Shown piece by piece: positions 55,317-64,000 of a DNA stretch of 64,000 nt (the first letter of the stretch is position 1; each line of letters starts with the position of its first letter). Made by a program: the position numbers and the translations under genes. The notes under the pieces were generated by a model, which was not told the DNA's origin, ran no database searches, and saw only the letters and a list, made by a program, of their open reading frames with translations. Location: positions 305,777-369,776 of the forward strand of contig NZ_FOXH01000001.1 of assembly GCF_900115665.1 (NCBI RefSeq), given 5' to 3'. Source of the DNA: Pseudarcicella hirudinis (lineage in GTDB: Bacteria > Bacteroidota > Bacteroidia > Cytophagales > Spirosomataceae).

Positions 55317-55715
55317 ATGATTAACACAGCCAGTACATTTTTATTATTGAGACTTGCCATCGGTGCAAGTATGTTTGGCCACGGATTGGTCAGATTACCT
55401 AAATTAAACGGATTCAGTGCCTGGATGGTGGGGCAATTTGAAAAATCGCTGCTGCCTCCGGCATTGGTGATTCCATTTAGTTATGTCCTGCCGGTTGCAG
55501 AGTTTTTGATCGGAATATTACTGATTTTAGGCTTGTTTACCCGTCAAACCCTATTTTCCGGAGGTATTGTTATGATTTTACTGGTATTTGGTTCCTGTCT
55601 GATTGAAGAATGGTCAGCTATTCCCTCTCAGCTGATTCATGTTTTCTTTTTTGCTATAATGCTTTCCTCATTGAATCATAATGCATTCAGTATTGATGCT
55701 TTAATCAAAAAATAA
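55317..55715 (+). CDS. DoxX-family membrane protein
   Basis: 132 residues with four membrane helices. It begins LLLRLAIGASMFGHGLVRLPKL, the conserved DoxX start (helix 1 with Gly-His-Gly), and ends with a short basic tail. In the family it is linked with thiol/redox processes of the membrane, but its biochemical role is unclear. It follows the dehydrogenase gene by 13 nt and lies in the reductase cluster. A weak nested stem (55713-55768) follows. Confidence 0.88.
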   Translation: MINTASTFLLLRLAIGASMFGHGLVRLPKLNGFSAWMVGQFEKSLLPPALVIPFSYVLPVAEFLIGILLILGLFTRQTLFSGGIVMILLVFGSCLIEEWSAIPSQLIHVFFFAIMLSSLNHNAFSIDALIKK

Positions 55716-55786
55716 AACACCGAAGGAATCTTTTTGAAAGATTGTGAATTGAATAAAAAGGTGTTTTACTATTTAGAAGCTGAACA

Positions 55787-56740
55787 ATGGAAAAGAAAAA
55801 GTTAGGTAATACAGATTTGCAAGTCGCCCCGCTTACTTTCGGTGGGAATGTTTTTGGATGGACAATTGATGAAAAAACATCTTTTGAATTACTGGATGCT
55901 TTTGTCTCAGGAGGTTTTAACCTGATAGATACAGCCGACGTTTATTCAAGATGGGGCTCAGGTAATTCAGGTGGAGAATCTGAAACCATTATTGGAAACT
56001 GGTTAAAACTTCGGGGAAATCGCGATAAAGCAATCATTGCTACAAAGGTTGGTTCGGATATGGGTCAGGGAAAGCGTGATATTTCAAAAGCATATATTCT
56101 TAAAGCGGTTGAAGATTCCTTAAAACGTTTGAGAACTGATTACATAGATTTATACCAGACCCATTGGGATGTTGAATCAACTCCGGTCGAAGAAACCCTT
56201 GAAGCATATAGCCAATTGGTAAAAGAAGGGAAAGTCCGTTGGATCGGGGCATCAAATCTTTCAGCAGAGAGATTAAAAGCTTCTCTGGAAGCTTCGAAAA
56301 GATATAATTTTCCGGTTTATCAGACATTTCAACCGGAATATAACCTTTATGCCAGAGAAGGACTGGAGAAAGAATTACTCGGAATTTGCCTTGAAAATAA
56401 CATCGGTATCATTAACTATTATTCATTGGCAAGTGGTTTTCTTACAGGGAAATACCGCTCCGCAGCTGATTTTGGTAAAAGTGCAAGAGGTGGCGGAATG
56501 AATGCCTATCTGAATGAAAGAGGTTTAAATATACTGAAGGCTTTGGATACCGTTTCCGAAAGGCATCAGACAAGTCCGGCCAGTGTGGCTATCGCCTGGT
56601 TAATTGCTAAACCCGGAATTACTGCCCCAATTGCAAGTGCTACCAATCTCAATCAGCTGGATGCTTTGATAGAAGCAACAAAATTGAAACTGCGTAATGA
56701 AGATATAATACTACTGGATTATGCCAGTGCCTGGCATTAA
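55787..56740 (+). CDS. aldo/keto reductase
   Basis: 317 residues, a TIM-barrel NADPH oxidoreductase. The catalytic tetrad is visible: Asp and Tyr in LIDTADVYSRWG (about residues 46-54), Lys in IIATKVGS (about 83), and His in DLYQTHWD (about 122). The NADPH-binding KPGITAPIASA motif is near the C-terminus. It resembles the YghZ/general-stress AKR branch. It sits in the AraC-linked reductase cluster and probably removes aldehydes or ketones. Start is clear from the family-typical KKLGNTDLQVAPLTFGG. Confidence 0.94.
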   Translation: MEKKKLGNTDLQVAPLTFGGNVFGWTIDEKTSFELLDAFVSGGFNLIDTADVYSRWGSGNSGGESETIIGNWLKLRGNRDKAIIATKVGSDMGQGKRDISKAYILKAVEDSLKRLRTDYIDLYQTHWDVESTPVEETLEAYSQLVKEGKVRWIGASNLSAERLKASLEASKRYNFPVYQTFQPEYNLYAREGLEKELLGICLENNIGIINYYSLASGFLTGKYRSAADFGKSARGGGMNAYLNERGLNILKALDTVSERHQTSPASVAIAWLIAKPGITAPIASATNLNQLDALIEATKLKLRNEDIILLDYASAWH

Positions 56741-56825
56741 TTTTACAGATCAACAGTCTTTTCTTCCCGAAAATATTAAAGGGAAAACTTATATTTTACG
56801 ATTACTAATTTATTATCTCCGAAGA

Positions 56826-57986
56826 ATGAAATTGAGTTTGATTACACTCACAATTGGTGGGTTTGGTATTGGAATGACAGAGTTTGTTATGATGGGTATT
56901 TTGCCCGACATCTCTCATGCCATGAATGTTTCAATTCCTGTTACCGGGTATCTGGTTTCATCTTATGCCTTAGGCGTAGTATTGGGAGCGCCTCTTTTGG
57001 TTGGATTAGCAGGGAATTATCCTCCTAAAAAGATTCTGATTGGTCTCATGGTAATGTTTACCATTTTCAACGGATTGTCTGCATTCGCCCCTAATTATGA
57101 GCTGTTATTCATTTCAAGGTTATTCGCCGGATTGCCTCATGGCGCTTTTTTTGGGGTAGGGGCAGTTGTTGCGAGCAGGCTGGCTGATCCCGGCAGAGAA
57201 GCAAGAGCCGTGTCTGTGATGTTTGCAGGGCTTACTATTGCAAATACTATCGGTGTTCCTTTAGGCACATTTATCGGACATAATTTCAGCTGGCGTATCA
57301 CCTTTGTAATTATTGCCCTTATCGGACTTTTTGCAATCTGGAGTATTAAAAGCTGGCTACCCGAGCTTCCGGCTGCCAAGAATAAAAATATCAGAAAAGA
57401 CCTGAAACTTTTCACAAGATTACAGCCCTGGCTGGTAATAGGCATCACTGCGATCGGCACCGGAGGTTTTTTTGCGTGGTTTAGCTATATCGCCCCGTTG
57501 CTAACTGAAGTTTCCGGTTTTGGCAGTAATGCTATTACTCCGATTCTGGTTCTTACCGGATTAGGGATGGCGCTGGGAAATTTTATCGGCGGAAGACTGG
57601 CTGATTCTCACTCTCCGGCTATTGCCACCTGCCTGCTTTTACTGGCAATGGTAGGTTCATTAATTACTGTTTCTCTGGTGTCACAATATCAGATTCCTGC
57701 CCTGGCTATGGCTTTTGTAACCGGAGCTCTGGCTTTTTCGGTAGCTTCTCCTATTCAGATCTTAATGATTAATGCTGCCAAAGGATCGGAAATGCTTGCC
57801 TCCTCACTTAGTCAGGCAGGATTTAATATCGGAAATGCCATCGGAGCTTACTTGGGTGGATTGCCGATTGCGGCCGGTTTAGGTTATACTTCCCCGGAAT
57901 GGGTAGGAGCCGGCCTTGCTTTTGCTGGTTTTTTAATAGCTTTAGTAATTGTTTTCAGGAAAAATGAAAATTTAAAAACGACTTAA
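56826..57986 (+). CDS. MFS efflux transporter (AraJ/DHA1-like)
   Basis: 386 residues with 12 membrane helices from the ATG at 56826 (MKLSLITLTIGG). The frame continues upstream to 56721, overlapping the AKR gene, but those residues are not family-like. It resembles AraJ-type drug:H+ exporters: FGIGMTEFVMMGILPDI in helix 1, RLFAGLPHGAFFGVGAVVASR in helix 4, and GIPLGT-like GVPLGTFIGH. It lies between two oxidoreductase genes, fitting export of a toxic compound or its reduced product. Confidence 0.92.
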   Translation: MKLSLITLTIGGFGIGMTEFVMMGILPDISHAMNVSIPVTGYLVSSYALGVVLGAPLLVGLAGNYPPKKILIGLMVMFTIFNGLSAFAPNYELLFISRLFAGLPHGAFFGVGAVVASRLADPGREARAVSVMFAGLTIANTIGVPLGTFIGHNFSWRITFVIIALIGLFAIWSIKSWLPELPAAKNKNIRKDLKLFTRLQPWLVIGITAIGTGGFFAWFSYIAPLLTEVSGFGSNAITPILVLTGLGMALGNFIGGRLADSHSPAIATCLLLLAMVGSLITVSLVSQYQIPALAMAFVTGALAFSVASPIQILMINAAKGSEMLASSLSQAGFNIGNAIGAYLGGLPIAAGLGYTSPEWVGAGLAFAGFLIALVIVFRKNENLKTT

Positions 57987-57987
57987 C

Positions 57988-58782
57988 ATGGATTTACAAC
58001 TTAAACATAAAACGGCGCTTGTCACCGGATCAACTGCCGGAATCGGATTTACTATTGCAAAGCAATTATTACAGGAAGGTGCAAAGGTTATCATTAACGG
58101 CAGAACCCGGGAAAGGGTTGATGCTGCAATTAAATCCCTGAAAGAGCTGGTTCCGGGTGCTTCTGTTACCGGTGTGGTGGCAGATTTTGCTAAAATTGAG
58201 GAAATAAACAGCCTTTTAAAAGAAGTTCCTTCCGTAGATATTCTGATCAATAACGCCGGAATTTTCGAACCAAAAGAGTTTGTGGAAATTACAGATGAAG
58301 ACTGGTTCAGATTTTTTGAGATAAATGTCATGAGTGGGGTGCGTTTATCCCGCCATTATTTCCCGGGAATGCTGGCGAATAATTTTGGAAGAATCATCTT
58401 TATTTCCAGTGAATCTTCGGTAAATATTCCAGAAGAAATGATTCATTATGGCGTTAGTAAAACGGCTCAGCTTGCTGTTAGCCGGGGTTTGGCTGAACTG
58501 ACCAAAGGTTCAGATGTAACAGTTAACTCCATTTTACCTGGTCCTACAAAATCCGAAGGAGTTACCGGATTTCTGGAGGAATTAGCTGCTGCGCAGAATA
58601 GTACCTCTGAGCAGGTAGAAAAGGATTTCTTCAAAAACGGCAGGCCGTCATCATTGATTCAGAGATTTGCTTCCACTGAAGAAGTGGCCAATCTGGTAAC
58701 TTATGTTTCAAGTCCGCTTTCGTCCGCGACAAATGGAGCGGCATTGAGAGTGGATGGGGGAGTCGTAAAATCAATTATTTAA
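57988..58782 (+). CDS. short-chain dehydrogenase/reductase
   Basis: 264 residues of the classical SDR family: cofactor motif TGSTAGIG at 13-20, NNAG at 88-91, catalytic Ser near 140 and Y154-x3-K158 (YGVSK). The C-terminus ends with the usual RVDGGVV. It starts one base after the MFS stop (TAAcATG), so translation is coupled. Likely an NAD(P)H reductase of a ketone or aldehyde in the AraC-linked cluster. Substrate not predictable. Confidence 0.93.
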   Translation: MDLQLKHKTALVTGSTAGIGFTIAKQLLQEGAKVIINGRTRERVDAAIKSLKELVPGASVTGVVADFAKIEEINSLLKEVPSVDILINNAGIFEPKEFVEITDEDWFRFFEINVMSGVRLSRHYFPGMLANNFGRIIFISSESSVNIPEEMIHYGVSKTAQLAVSRGLAELTKGSDVTVNSILPGPTKSEGVTGFLEELAAAQNSTSEQVEKDFFKNGRPSSLIQRFASTEEVANLVTYVSSPLSSATNGAALRVDGGVVKSII

Positions 58783-58800
58783 GAAATCGGAATTGCAAAA

Positions 58801-59736
58801 ATGATGAATTCAAGAAGAGATTTTATGAAAATGGGTACCGGATTTGGTTTATTAGGGTTATTAGATTCAAATAAGGCATTTTCTGCTGAAAAGCCTGAAT
58901 CAGGATTTTGGCCGGATAGCTCCAGGCTTGTTATTTCAGTTTCAATGCAATTTGAGGCCGGGGGACAACCGGATAATGCTGAAAGTCCTTTCCCGCAAAA
59001 TCTTCAGCCTGGTTTTAAAGATCTGCCTGCCCAAACCTGGTATCAGTATGGTTATAAGGAAGGTATTCCGAGAATGCTGGATCTCTGGGACAAATACAAC
59101 ATTAAGGTTACCTCACATATGGTCGGATCCGCAGTATTGAATAACCCTCAGATTGCTAAAGAAATTGTCGGAAGAGGACATGAAGCTGCCGCACATGGTA
59201 TGAACTGGTCTTCTCAATATAACCTTTCATACGAAGAGGAGAAAAAGTTTATCATGGATGGAGTGGAAGCTGTGAAAAAGGTAACAGGAGTGACTCCGGT
59301 AGGATATAATGCCAATTGGTTAAGAAGAGGTGAACATACACTTGAAATTTTACAGGAAGCAGGTTTTTTATACCATATTGATGATTTGAGCAGAGATGAG
59401 CCTTTTATTGTTAAAGTAAAGGAAAAGGATTTCGCGGTAGTTCCCTATACTTTGAGGTGTAATGATATTTTACTGATTGAAGGCCGGCATTTTTCAGCCG
59501 ATCAGTTTCTTGCTCAACTGAAAATGGAATTTGACCAGTTGTACGCAGAATCAGCCACAAAACGAAGAATGATGTCTGTTAGTTTTCATGACAGAATAGG
59601 CGGAACGCCACAGGTTGTAAATGCGGCAAAGCAGTTTTTTGAGTACGCTTTAAAGCAAAAAGGAGTTGTTTTCAGACGAAAGGATGAAATTGCCGGAATG
59701 GCCCTGAAAAGTAAAAATACAATCAGGGAATATTAA
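58801..59736 (+). CDS. Tat-exported polysaccharide deacetylase / PuuE-like protein
   Basis: 311 residues with a twin-arginine signal (SRRDFMKMG, residues 4-12), so it is folded with its cofactor before export to the periplasm. The NodB-like fold is recognised by FEAGG (51-55) in place of the usual TFDDG, by SHMVGSAVL (105-113), GHEAAAHGMNW (126-136) and FHDRIGG near the C-terminus. The metal-binding Asp pair of ordinary deacetylases is changed; this branch includes allantoinase/cyclic-imide hydrolase-like enzymes. It follows the SDR by 18 nt and ends at a strong terminator. Confidence 0.82.
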   Translation: MMNSRRDFMKMGTGFGLLGLLDSNKAFSAEKPESGFWPDSSRLVISVSMQFEAGGQPDNAESPFPQNLQPGFKDLPAQTWYQYGYKEGIPRMLDLWDKYNIKVTSHMVGSAVLNNPQIAKEIVGRGHEAAAHGMNWSSQYNLSYEEEKKFIMDGVEAVKKVTGVTPVGYNANWLRRGEHTLEILQEAGFLYHIDDLSRDEPFIVKVKEKDFAVVPYTLRCNDILLIEGRHFSADQFLAQLKMEFDQLYAESATKRRMMSVSFHDRIGGTPQVVNAAKQFFEYALKQKGVVFRRKDEIAGMALKSKNTIREY

Positions 59737-59741
59737 AGTAC

Positions 59742-59773
59742 AGAGGTTTTTCAGGTATGAAAAACCTCTTTTT
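59742..59773 (+). terminator. Rho-independent terminator of the reductase cluster
   Basis: A perfect 12-bp stem (59742-59753 with 59758-59769), GGTA loop, then four T residues (59770-59773). Confidence 0.88.
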
Positions 59774-59835
59774 ATGCCCTGGAATTGAAAAAGAGAAAAT
59801 ATTTATTGCCGGAAAAGCGGGAAAACAATATTTTT

Positions 59836-59888
59836 TCGCAAAAAGTAACGGTAAAATTTAGCTTTGATTTAATTCTGTGATAGCTTTG
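59836..59888 (+). promoter_or_regulatory. two TAnnTTTG-type -7 elements upstream of the GntR regulator gene
   Basis: TAGCTTTG occurs twice, at 59859-59866 and 59881-59888, 22 nt apart. The first has a TTCG about 20 nt upstream, a poor -33. They precede the ATG at 59942 by about 55-80 nt. Confidence 0.35.
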
Positions 59889-59941
59889 AAAACCATTAAG
59901 GCATGTAATCTTAATTTCTGTTGTAACACAGTCCTGACATA

Positions 59942-60973
59942 ATGAAGCCTCCCAAAATTATTGATGTCATCAGAATTGATGAATTTTCTTCAACGCCAAA
60001 GTACCATCAGTTAGCCAATTCGATTCTGGAAGCCATTCAAAAGGACATTGTTAAAAAAGGTGATTCTATGCCTTCAATCAATGAAATAAGTTTTGAATTT
60101 AATATTGCCAGAGTAACAGTAGAAAAGGGCTATAATTACCTCCGCGGACTTGGGGTATTGGGTTCTGTGCCCGGAAAAGGATACTACATTAAAAGCACGG
60201 ATTATTCCCAGGATCTGAAGATTTTTTTACTTTTCAATAAGCTGAGTAATCACAAAAAAATCATTTATGATTCATTTGTAGAGGCATTGGGAGACCAGGC
60301 TGCGATTGATTTTTACATTTATAACAATGATTTTAACCTGTTTAAAAGGCTGATTAATAACAGAAAAGAAGATTATACCCATTATGTGATAATTCCTCAT
60401 TTTATTGATGGAGAAGAAATGGCTTATCAGGTAATAAATACATTGCCTAAAGAAAAGCTGATTCTGCTTGATAAAATTGTCCCTCAGATTACGGGAGATT
60501 TTGGGGCTGTTTATGAAAATTTTGAAAACGATATTTACCATGCGCTCGGACAGGCAATTGAGAGGTTGTCGAAGTACACAAAGCTCAAAATTATCTTCCC
60601 TGAAAACAGCTATTTTCCTCAGGAAATTATCAAGGGTTTTGAAAACTTCTGCAAGAATTATGCTTTTGATCATGAGGTAGTGCACTCGATTGAAAATGAG
60701 GATGTTATGAAGGGTGAAGCCTACGTTAACCTGATGGAAGATGATCTGGTAACACTTATTGATAAAATCATGGGGAAACAGATGATTTTAGGACAGGACG
60801 TAGGTATAATTTCTTACAATGAAACACCATTGAAGCGATTGATTCTCAACGGACTTACTACCATTTCAACAGATTTTAAGGCAATGGGAAAAAGTACGGC
60901 AGAATTAGTTCTGAATAATTCGAAAAGGCATGTGGAGAACCCTTTTTATCTGAAATTAAGAAGCTCTTTGTAA
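59942..60973 (+). CDS. GntR-type regulator with LacI-like periplasmic-binding-fold sensor
   Basis: 343 residues: an N-terminal winged helix (about residues 12-80, STPKYHQLANSILEAIQ, then NIARVTVEKGYNYLRGLG) followed by a sugar-binding type 1 periplasmic-binding fold. The end (ISYNETPLKRLILNGLTTISTDFKAMGKSTAELVL) matches the dimer region of LacI-type sensors. In Bacteroidota such proteins sense sugars or sugar metabolites and control their transport genes. It is convergent with the TonB-dependent receptor at 61055, so regulation of that gene is not indicated by position. Confidence 0.9.
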   Translation: MKPPKIIDVIRIDEFSSTPKYHQLANSILEAIQKDIVKKGDSMPSINEISFEFNIARVTVEKGYNYLRGLGVLGSVPGKGYYIKSTDYSQDLKIFLLFNKLSNHKKIIYDSFVEALGDQAAIDFYIYNNDFNLFKRLINNRKEDYTHYVIIPHFIDGEEMAYQVINTLPKEKLILLDKIVPQITGDFGAVYENFENDIYHALGQAIERLSKYTKLKIIFPENSYFPQEIIKGFENFCKNYAFDHEVVHSIENEDVMKGEAYVNLMEDDLVTLIDKIMGKQMILGQDVGIISYNETPLKRLILNGLTTISTDFKAMGKSTAELVLNNSKRHVENPFYLKLRSSL

Positions 60974-61003
60974 AGGGGATCGTTTTACTTGCCGGATAAA
61001 GAA

Positions 61004-61030
61004 GCCCTTGCACTGATAACAGACAAGGGC
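61004..61030. terminator. weak hairpin between convergent GntR and TonB-receptor genes
   Basis: GCCCTTG (61004-61010) pairs with CAAGGGC (61024-61030) across a 13-nt loop. No clear T run, so function as terminator is uncertain. Confidence 0.4.
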
Positions 61031-61054
61031 CTGATGTAAAAATTGAACAGATTA

Positions 61055-63931
61055 TTAGAATTTGAAACTTAACCTTGCATAGTAATTAGCTCCCTGAAAA
61101 CCCATCTGATAGTTTTCATATCCAAAACGATTATTGTCGGCAAGATCAGGTAAAATACGGGTTGGGTAAACGTCAAAAATGTTGTCTCCTCCTACAGAAA
61201 GTTTCATACCTTTGAGAAACTCATAGCCTAAACTAACATCAATCGTAGTTCTTGCTGTTAAATCATAATCATAATAATTTCCCTTGCCATCATCATATGC
61301 GCTTCTTGAAGTTACGGAGCCATAATATACCGCTCTTGCCATAGCAGACCATTTTTTGTCCAGTACTGTCAGCGAAGCAATATATTTTTGTTTAGGATTC
61401 CCTTCTTCATAACTTGCTCTAACGGCACGGCTAAGGTATAAATCCTGGATTTGTGCCTCTGTAAGTGTTCCATCAGTTCCTAAATTCAATTTGGCAGGAT
61501 GAACGGCAACGAAAGCTACATCATTCCAGTTTCCAGCAAAAGTGGCAATGTATTTCTTTGAACCAATGATTTTTGTATAATTCATTACTAAATCAAGCCC
61601 TTTTGATTTTACATCAGCACCATTTGTAAAGAATTGTGCAGCACCTCCTCCGACTACCTTCTTAAATTGTCCGCCTACGGCATCTCCTTCGAAGTTTCCT
61701 GTAAGAATCACTTTGTTTTTCACGGTAAAAACATAAGCATCTGCTGTAATTTCAAAACCTGATAATGGCTGGAATGCAATTCCCAAACTGGCATTCTGAG
61801 AATTTTCCTGCGTTAATTTAGGAATACCCAGTGCCTTTGCAGCAGTACTTCCATTGGTATAGAAACCTACATCAAAAGCGACCCCCGCGGGCGTAAATCC
61901 TGTTGAGGTTTGAGCGTAATATAATTCATGTAAACTTGGGGCTCTGAAACCATTACTTACCGATCCTCTTAAATTTAAGTTATCCAGTAAAGAATATCTT
62001 GCCGCTAATTTTCCTGTGAGAACACTTCCGAAATCACTGTAACGTTCGAAGCGGGTAGCTGCGGCAATCAATAGTTTTTTGCTTACATCTACTTCCACAT
62101 CCACATAGCCCGCAATGATGTCACGTTTACCATCTGCTGCCTGATTCGGCGCAAACCCTCTGAAGCACTGACAGTTTGGAGAATAGTTTTTGAAGTCTAG
62201 TTTATCTCCTTTTTTGGAAAGAATAATGTCATTTCCTTTGTCGTCTTTTACTGCGGGATTGATATTTTTTGTGTAATTGAAATTATCGGATGGTGCCACA
62301 AAGATACCGGCAGTACCTTTGGTATATGATTCTTCCTGTCCTTGTTTAATCGTGAAATTTTCAACCCGCATCTCTGTACCAAAAGCAAGGTTTACCCCTT
62401 TTACGGCTCCGCCGAATGCCTCATTGAAATAATGAGAAAAAGCAATACTGGTGGTATTCTGGTTGAAAATATTAGCTCCCAGATTCATCGTAGTGGGGGA
62501 TTCATTGCCATAAGAGGCATTCAGCGTATTTACCATGCCGTAGTCCATGCTGCTGGATCCAAAGGTATTGCTGAAATCCACATCAAAAACACCCATTTTC
62601 CCCTGAACTCCCATTGCGAGAGATTTATCTGCCAGAATAGAAGTAAGTTGCGGAAGGAATCCATTCGGGTAGATATCATAATTGGAGCGTTCCTGCTGGC
62701 GGGGGAATCTGTAATAGCAACCACTTAGTGTATTTCGGTAATTAAGACCTCCAAAAGCATAAAATCTGCTCGTTGCAGTCAATGGAACGCCCATGTTTAC
62801 AAAAAAAGTCCCGTTTGTCATCTGACTTAAACCATTAATCATCTGGAAATCACTTCGGGATAAACCTCTTGCTTTCATCAGGCCTTCATCGGTTTTCAAA
62901 GCAGCATTGTCAGGATTTGCAAGGGCTTCCGGATTGGTAATCTGAATTTTGCCGTATTCATCCTTAATTTGATTATTCAGGTAGGCATCTCCGTAAATAG
63001 AACCGCTGTAACCGCCATCCGGTGTACGGCTGGTCTTGTTTCTGTTTGTAATTTCACCTGACATATTGATGAAACCACCTTTATTTCCCAAAGGAAGTCC
63101 ATAATTAATCATGAACTGGTTGGTCAGGCCATCGCCGGCTTTATAAATTGAGCTGAAGTAGCTGGCAGTTAGTTCATTGACTGTACTTTTCAGTTCAAGG
63201 TTCATTACACCTGCAATGGCATCAGAACCATATTGTGCAGCCGCGCCATCACGCAGGATTGAAACTTTATTGACGGCAGCAGAAGGAATGGTCATCAGAT
63301 CGGCAGAGGTTGAAGGTCCTGTTTTATTGTATAACTGCAATAATGCCGAAACGTGTCTTCTTTTACCATTTACCAGAAGGAGTGTTTGATTGGGAGGTTG
63401 ATTTCTCAGCTGAACGGGCGTAACGTGTGAATCAAGGTCGGCCCCGATAGCATTAAGAGCATTGAATGAAGGTGCAATTTGCTTAAGCATTTGTGCAAGA
63501 TCCGGTTGTGGCAGCGTTGATGCCAGTTCACTTACATTAATAATATCAACCGGAGCAGGAGTATCTAATTGTGTTCTTTTCGCGTTTCTTGAACCGACAA
63601 CGGCTACTTCTGCTAACTGAGTAACATCCGGAACCATTGTGATATTTATCTCAGTCTGAGTACCTATTTCAATTTCTTTGGTTGTAAATCCTATGAAGGA
63701 AAAAATTAATTTTCCTCCTGAAGAAGGCACTGAAAGTTTAAATTTCCCGGATTCATCTGTACTTGTACCCAAATTTGTTCCTTTTAATACAATGCTTACC
63801 GCCGGCATAGGCTCATTTACATCCAGTACCTTTCCGGTGATTATTTTGTTCTGAGCATTTGAAATAAAGCTGATAAGCAGAAAACAGGAAATAATGAGAA
63901 ATGAAGATAGTCGTTTTTTCATACTGCACAT
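61055..63931 (-). CDS. TonB-dependent receptor with carboxypeptidase-like N-domain
   Basis: 958 residues; starts at 63931 or the second ATG at 63922, which gives the more usual MKKRLSSF. Signal peptide ending SNAQN, a carboxypeptidase-like beta domain (about residues 30-110, GKVLDVNEPMPAVSIVLKG), a plug domain (about 120-250, RNQPPNQTLLLVNGKRRH and DGAAAQYGSDAIAGVM), and a long barrel ending ANYYARLSFKF. It has no SusD neighbour in the window and no STN domain. It is transcribed from a promoter close to or beyond the right edge. Ligand unknown. Confidence 0.92.
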   Translation of the reverse strand: MCSMKKRLSSFLIISCFLLISFISNAQNKIITGKVLDVNEPMPAVSIVLKGTNLGTSTDESGKFKLSVPSSGGKLIFSFIGFTTKEIEIGTQTEINITMVPDVTQLAEVAVVGSRNAKRTQLDTPAPVDIINVSELASTLPQPDLAQMLKQIAPSFNALNAIGADLDSHVTPVQLRNQPPNQTLLLVNGKRRHVSALLQLYNKTGPSTSADLMTIPSAAVNKVSILRDGAAAQYGSDAIAGVMNLELKSTVNELTASYFSSIYKAGDGLTNQFMINYGLPLGNKGGFINMSGEITNRNKTSRTPDGGYSGSIYGDAYLNNQIKDEYGKIQITNPEALANPDNAALKTDEGLMKARGLSRSDFQMINGLSQMTNGTFFVNMGVPLTATSRFYAFGGLNYRNTLSGCYYRFPRQQERSNYDIYPNGFLPQLTSILADKSLAMGVQGKMGVFDVDFSNTFGSSSMDYGMVNTLNASYGNESPTTMNLGANIFNQNTTSIAFSHYFNEAFGGAVKGVNLAFGTEMRVENFTIKQGQEESYTKGTAGIFVAPSDNFNYTKNINPAVKDDKGNDIILSKKGDKLDFKNYSPNCQCFRGFAPNQAADGKRDIIAGYVDVEVDVSKKLLIAAATRFERYSDFGSVLTGKLAARYSLLDNLNLRGSVSNGFRAPSLHELYYAQTSTGFTPAGVAFDVGFYTNGSTAAKALGIPKLTQENSQNASLGIAFQPLSGFEITADAYVFTVKNKVILTGNFEGDAVGGQFKKVVGGGAAQFFTNGADVKSKGLDLVMNYTKIIGSKKYIATFAGNWNDVAFVAVHPAKLNLGTDGTLTEAQIQDLYLSRAVRASYEEGNPKQKYIASLTVLDKKWSAMARAVYYGSVTSRSAYDDGKGNYYDYDLTARTTIDVSLGYEFLKGMKLSVGGDNIFDVYPTRILPDLADNNRFGYENYQMGFQGANYYARLSFKF

Positions 63932-64000
63932 TTTTAAGTTATATAAATGAAATCAAATGGAATGCAAGGGCAAATAGCTTTCAGCCCTGCCGTATGACAG

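Noticed and set aside
55713-55768. Nested inverted repeat after the DoxX gene (TAAAACACC/GGTGTTTTA)
   Set aside because: The stem includes the stop codon region, has a long loop and no T run; too weak to call a terminator.
56721-56825. Upstream extension of the MFS gene overlapping the aldo/keto reductase gene
   Set aside because: The extra 35 residues are not part of the transporter family; the ATG at 56826 starts the first membrane helix.

Overview
The window reads as a chromosomal segment of a Bacteroidota bacterium, most likely of the order Cytophagales (genus not assignable from sequence alone). Grounds for this are SusC/SusD pairs with a FecR-type anti-sigma factor and an ECF sigma factor, fused SecDF, many TonB-dependent receptors with a carboxypeptidase-like N-terminal domain, Bacteroidota-type promoters (TTG, 19-21 bases, TAnnTTTG), weak or absent Shine-Dalgarno sequences, and AT-rich intergenic DNA. 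No tRNA, rRNA, CRISPR array, insertion sequence or prophage was seen.

Layout. 1-2.8 kb (minus): the start of an RND metal/drug efflux operon (small exported protein, TolC-type outer membrane protein, HlyD-type adaptor cut by the window edge). 2.9-4.9 kb: an unknown gene and a YukJ/DUF2278 protein fused to a lamin-tail domain, closed by a strong terminator. 5.0-11.6 kb: a thiamine operon, TPP riboswitch-thiS-thiC-thiE/tenI-like-thiD-thiE-thiG-thiH, ended by a 20-bp terminator hairpin. No thiF is present here. 11.9-33.3 kb: a polysaccharide utilization locus: ECF sigma, FecR anti-sigma, SusC with STN domain, SusD, two large FG-GAP/ASPIC lipoprotein-like proteins flanking a vanadium-haloperoxidase/PAP2 lipoprotein, and three DUF1680 (GH127-type) proteins, all three with the Glu-x-Cys...Cys-Cys zinc site of beta-L-arabinofuranosidases. 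A GH29 alpha-L-fucosidase lies nearby (36.4-38.5 kb, minus). The likely target is an arabinofuranose-containing glycan, with fucose possible.

33.4-36.1 kb: a DUF6607-type exported protein and, divergently, a three-gene cytoplasmic operon (Cys-rich small protein, STAS/SEC14-like, HMA-like) behind a long untranslated leader. 38.8-46.5 kb: housekeeping and envelope genes (small exported protein, SecDF, YitT, an MMPL/RND exporter, a lipoprotein MsrB). 46.6-53.3 kb (minus): an apparent operon of a small exported protein, two AhpD-like proteins, a TonB-dependent receptor, an MFS transporter and a third AhpD-like protein. 53.4-59.7 kb: an AraC regulator divergent from a redox cluster (MDR dehydrogenase, DoxX, aldo/keto reductase, MFS exporter, SDR, Tat-exported deacetylase-like protein). 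59.9-64 kb: a GntR/periplasmic-binding-type regulator convergent with another TonB-dependent receptor.

The most interesting non-coding signal is a predicted cis-antisense RNA of about 130 nt opposite the susC leader. It has a full TTG-N20-TACTTTTG promoter on the minus strand and a hairpin plus seven T residues that works as a terminator only in the minus orientation. This resembles the PUL-repressing antisense RNAs known from Bacteroides. The most unusual protein-coding arrangements are the SusCD/ASPIC/haloperoxidase/DUF1680 cassette and the triple-AhpD transporter operon.
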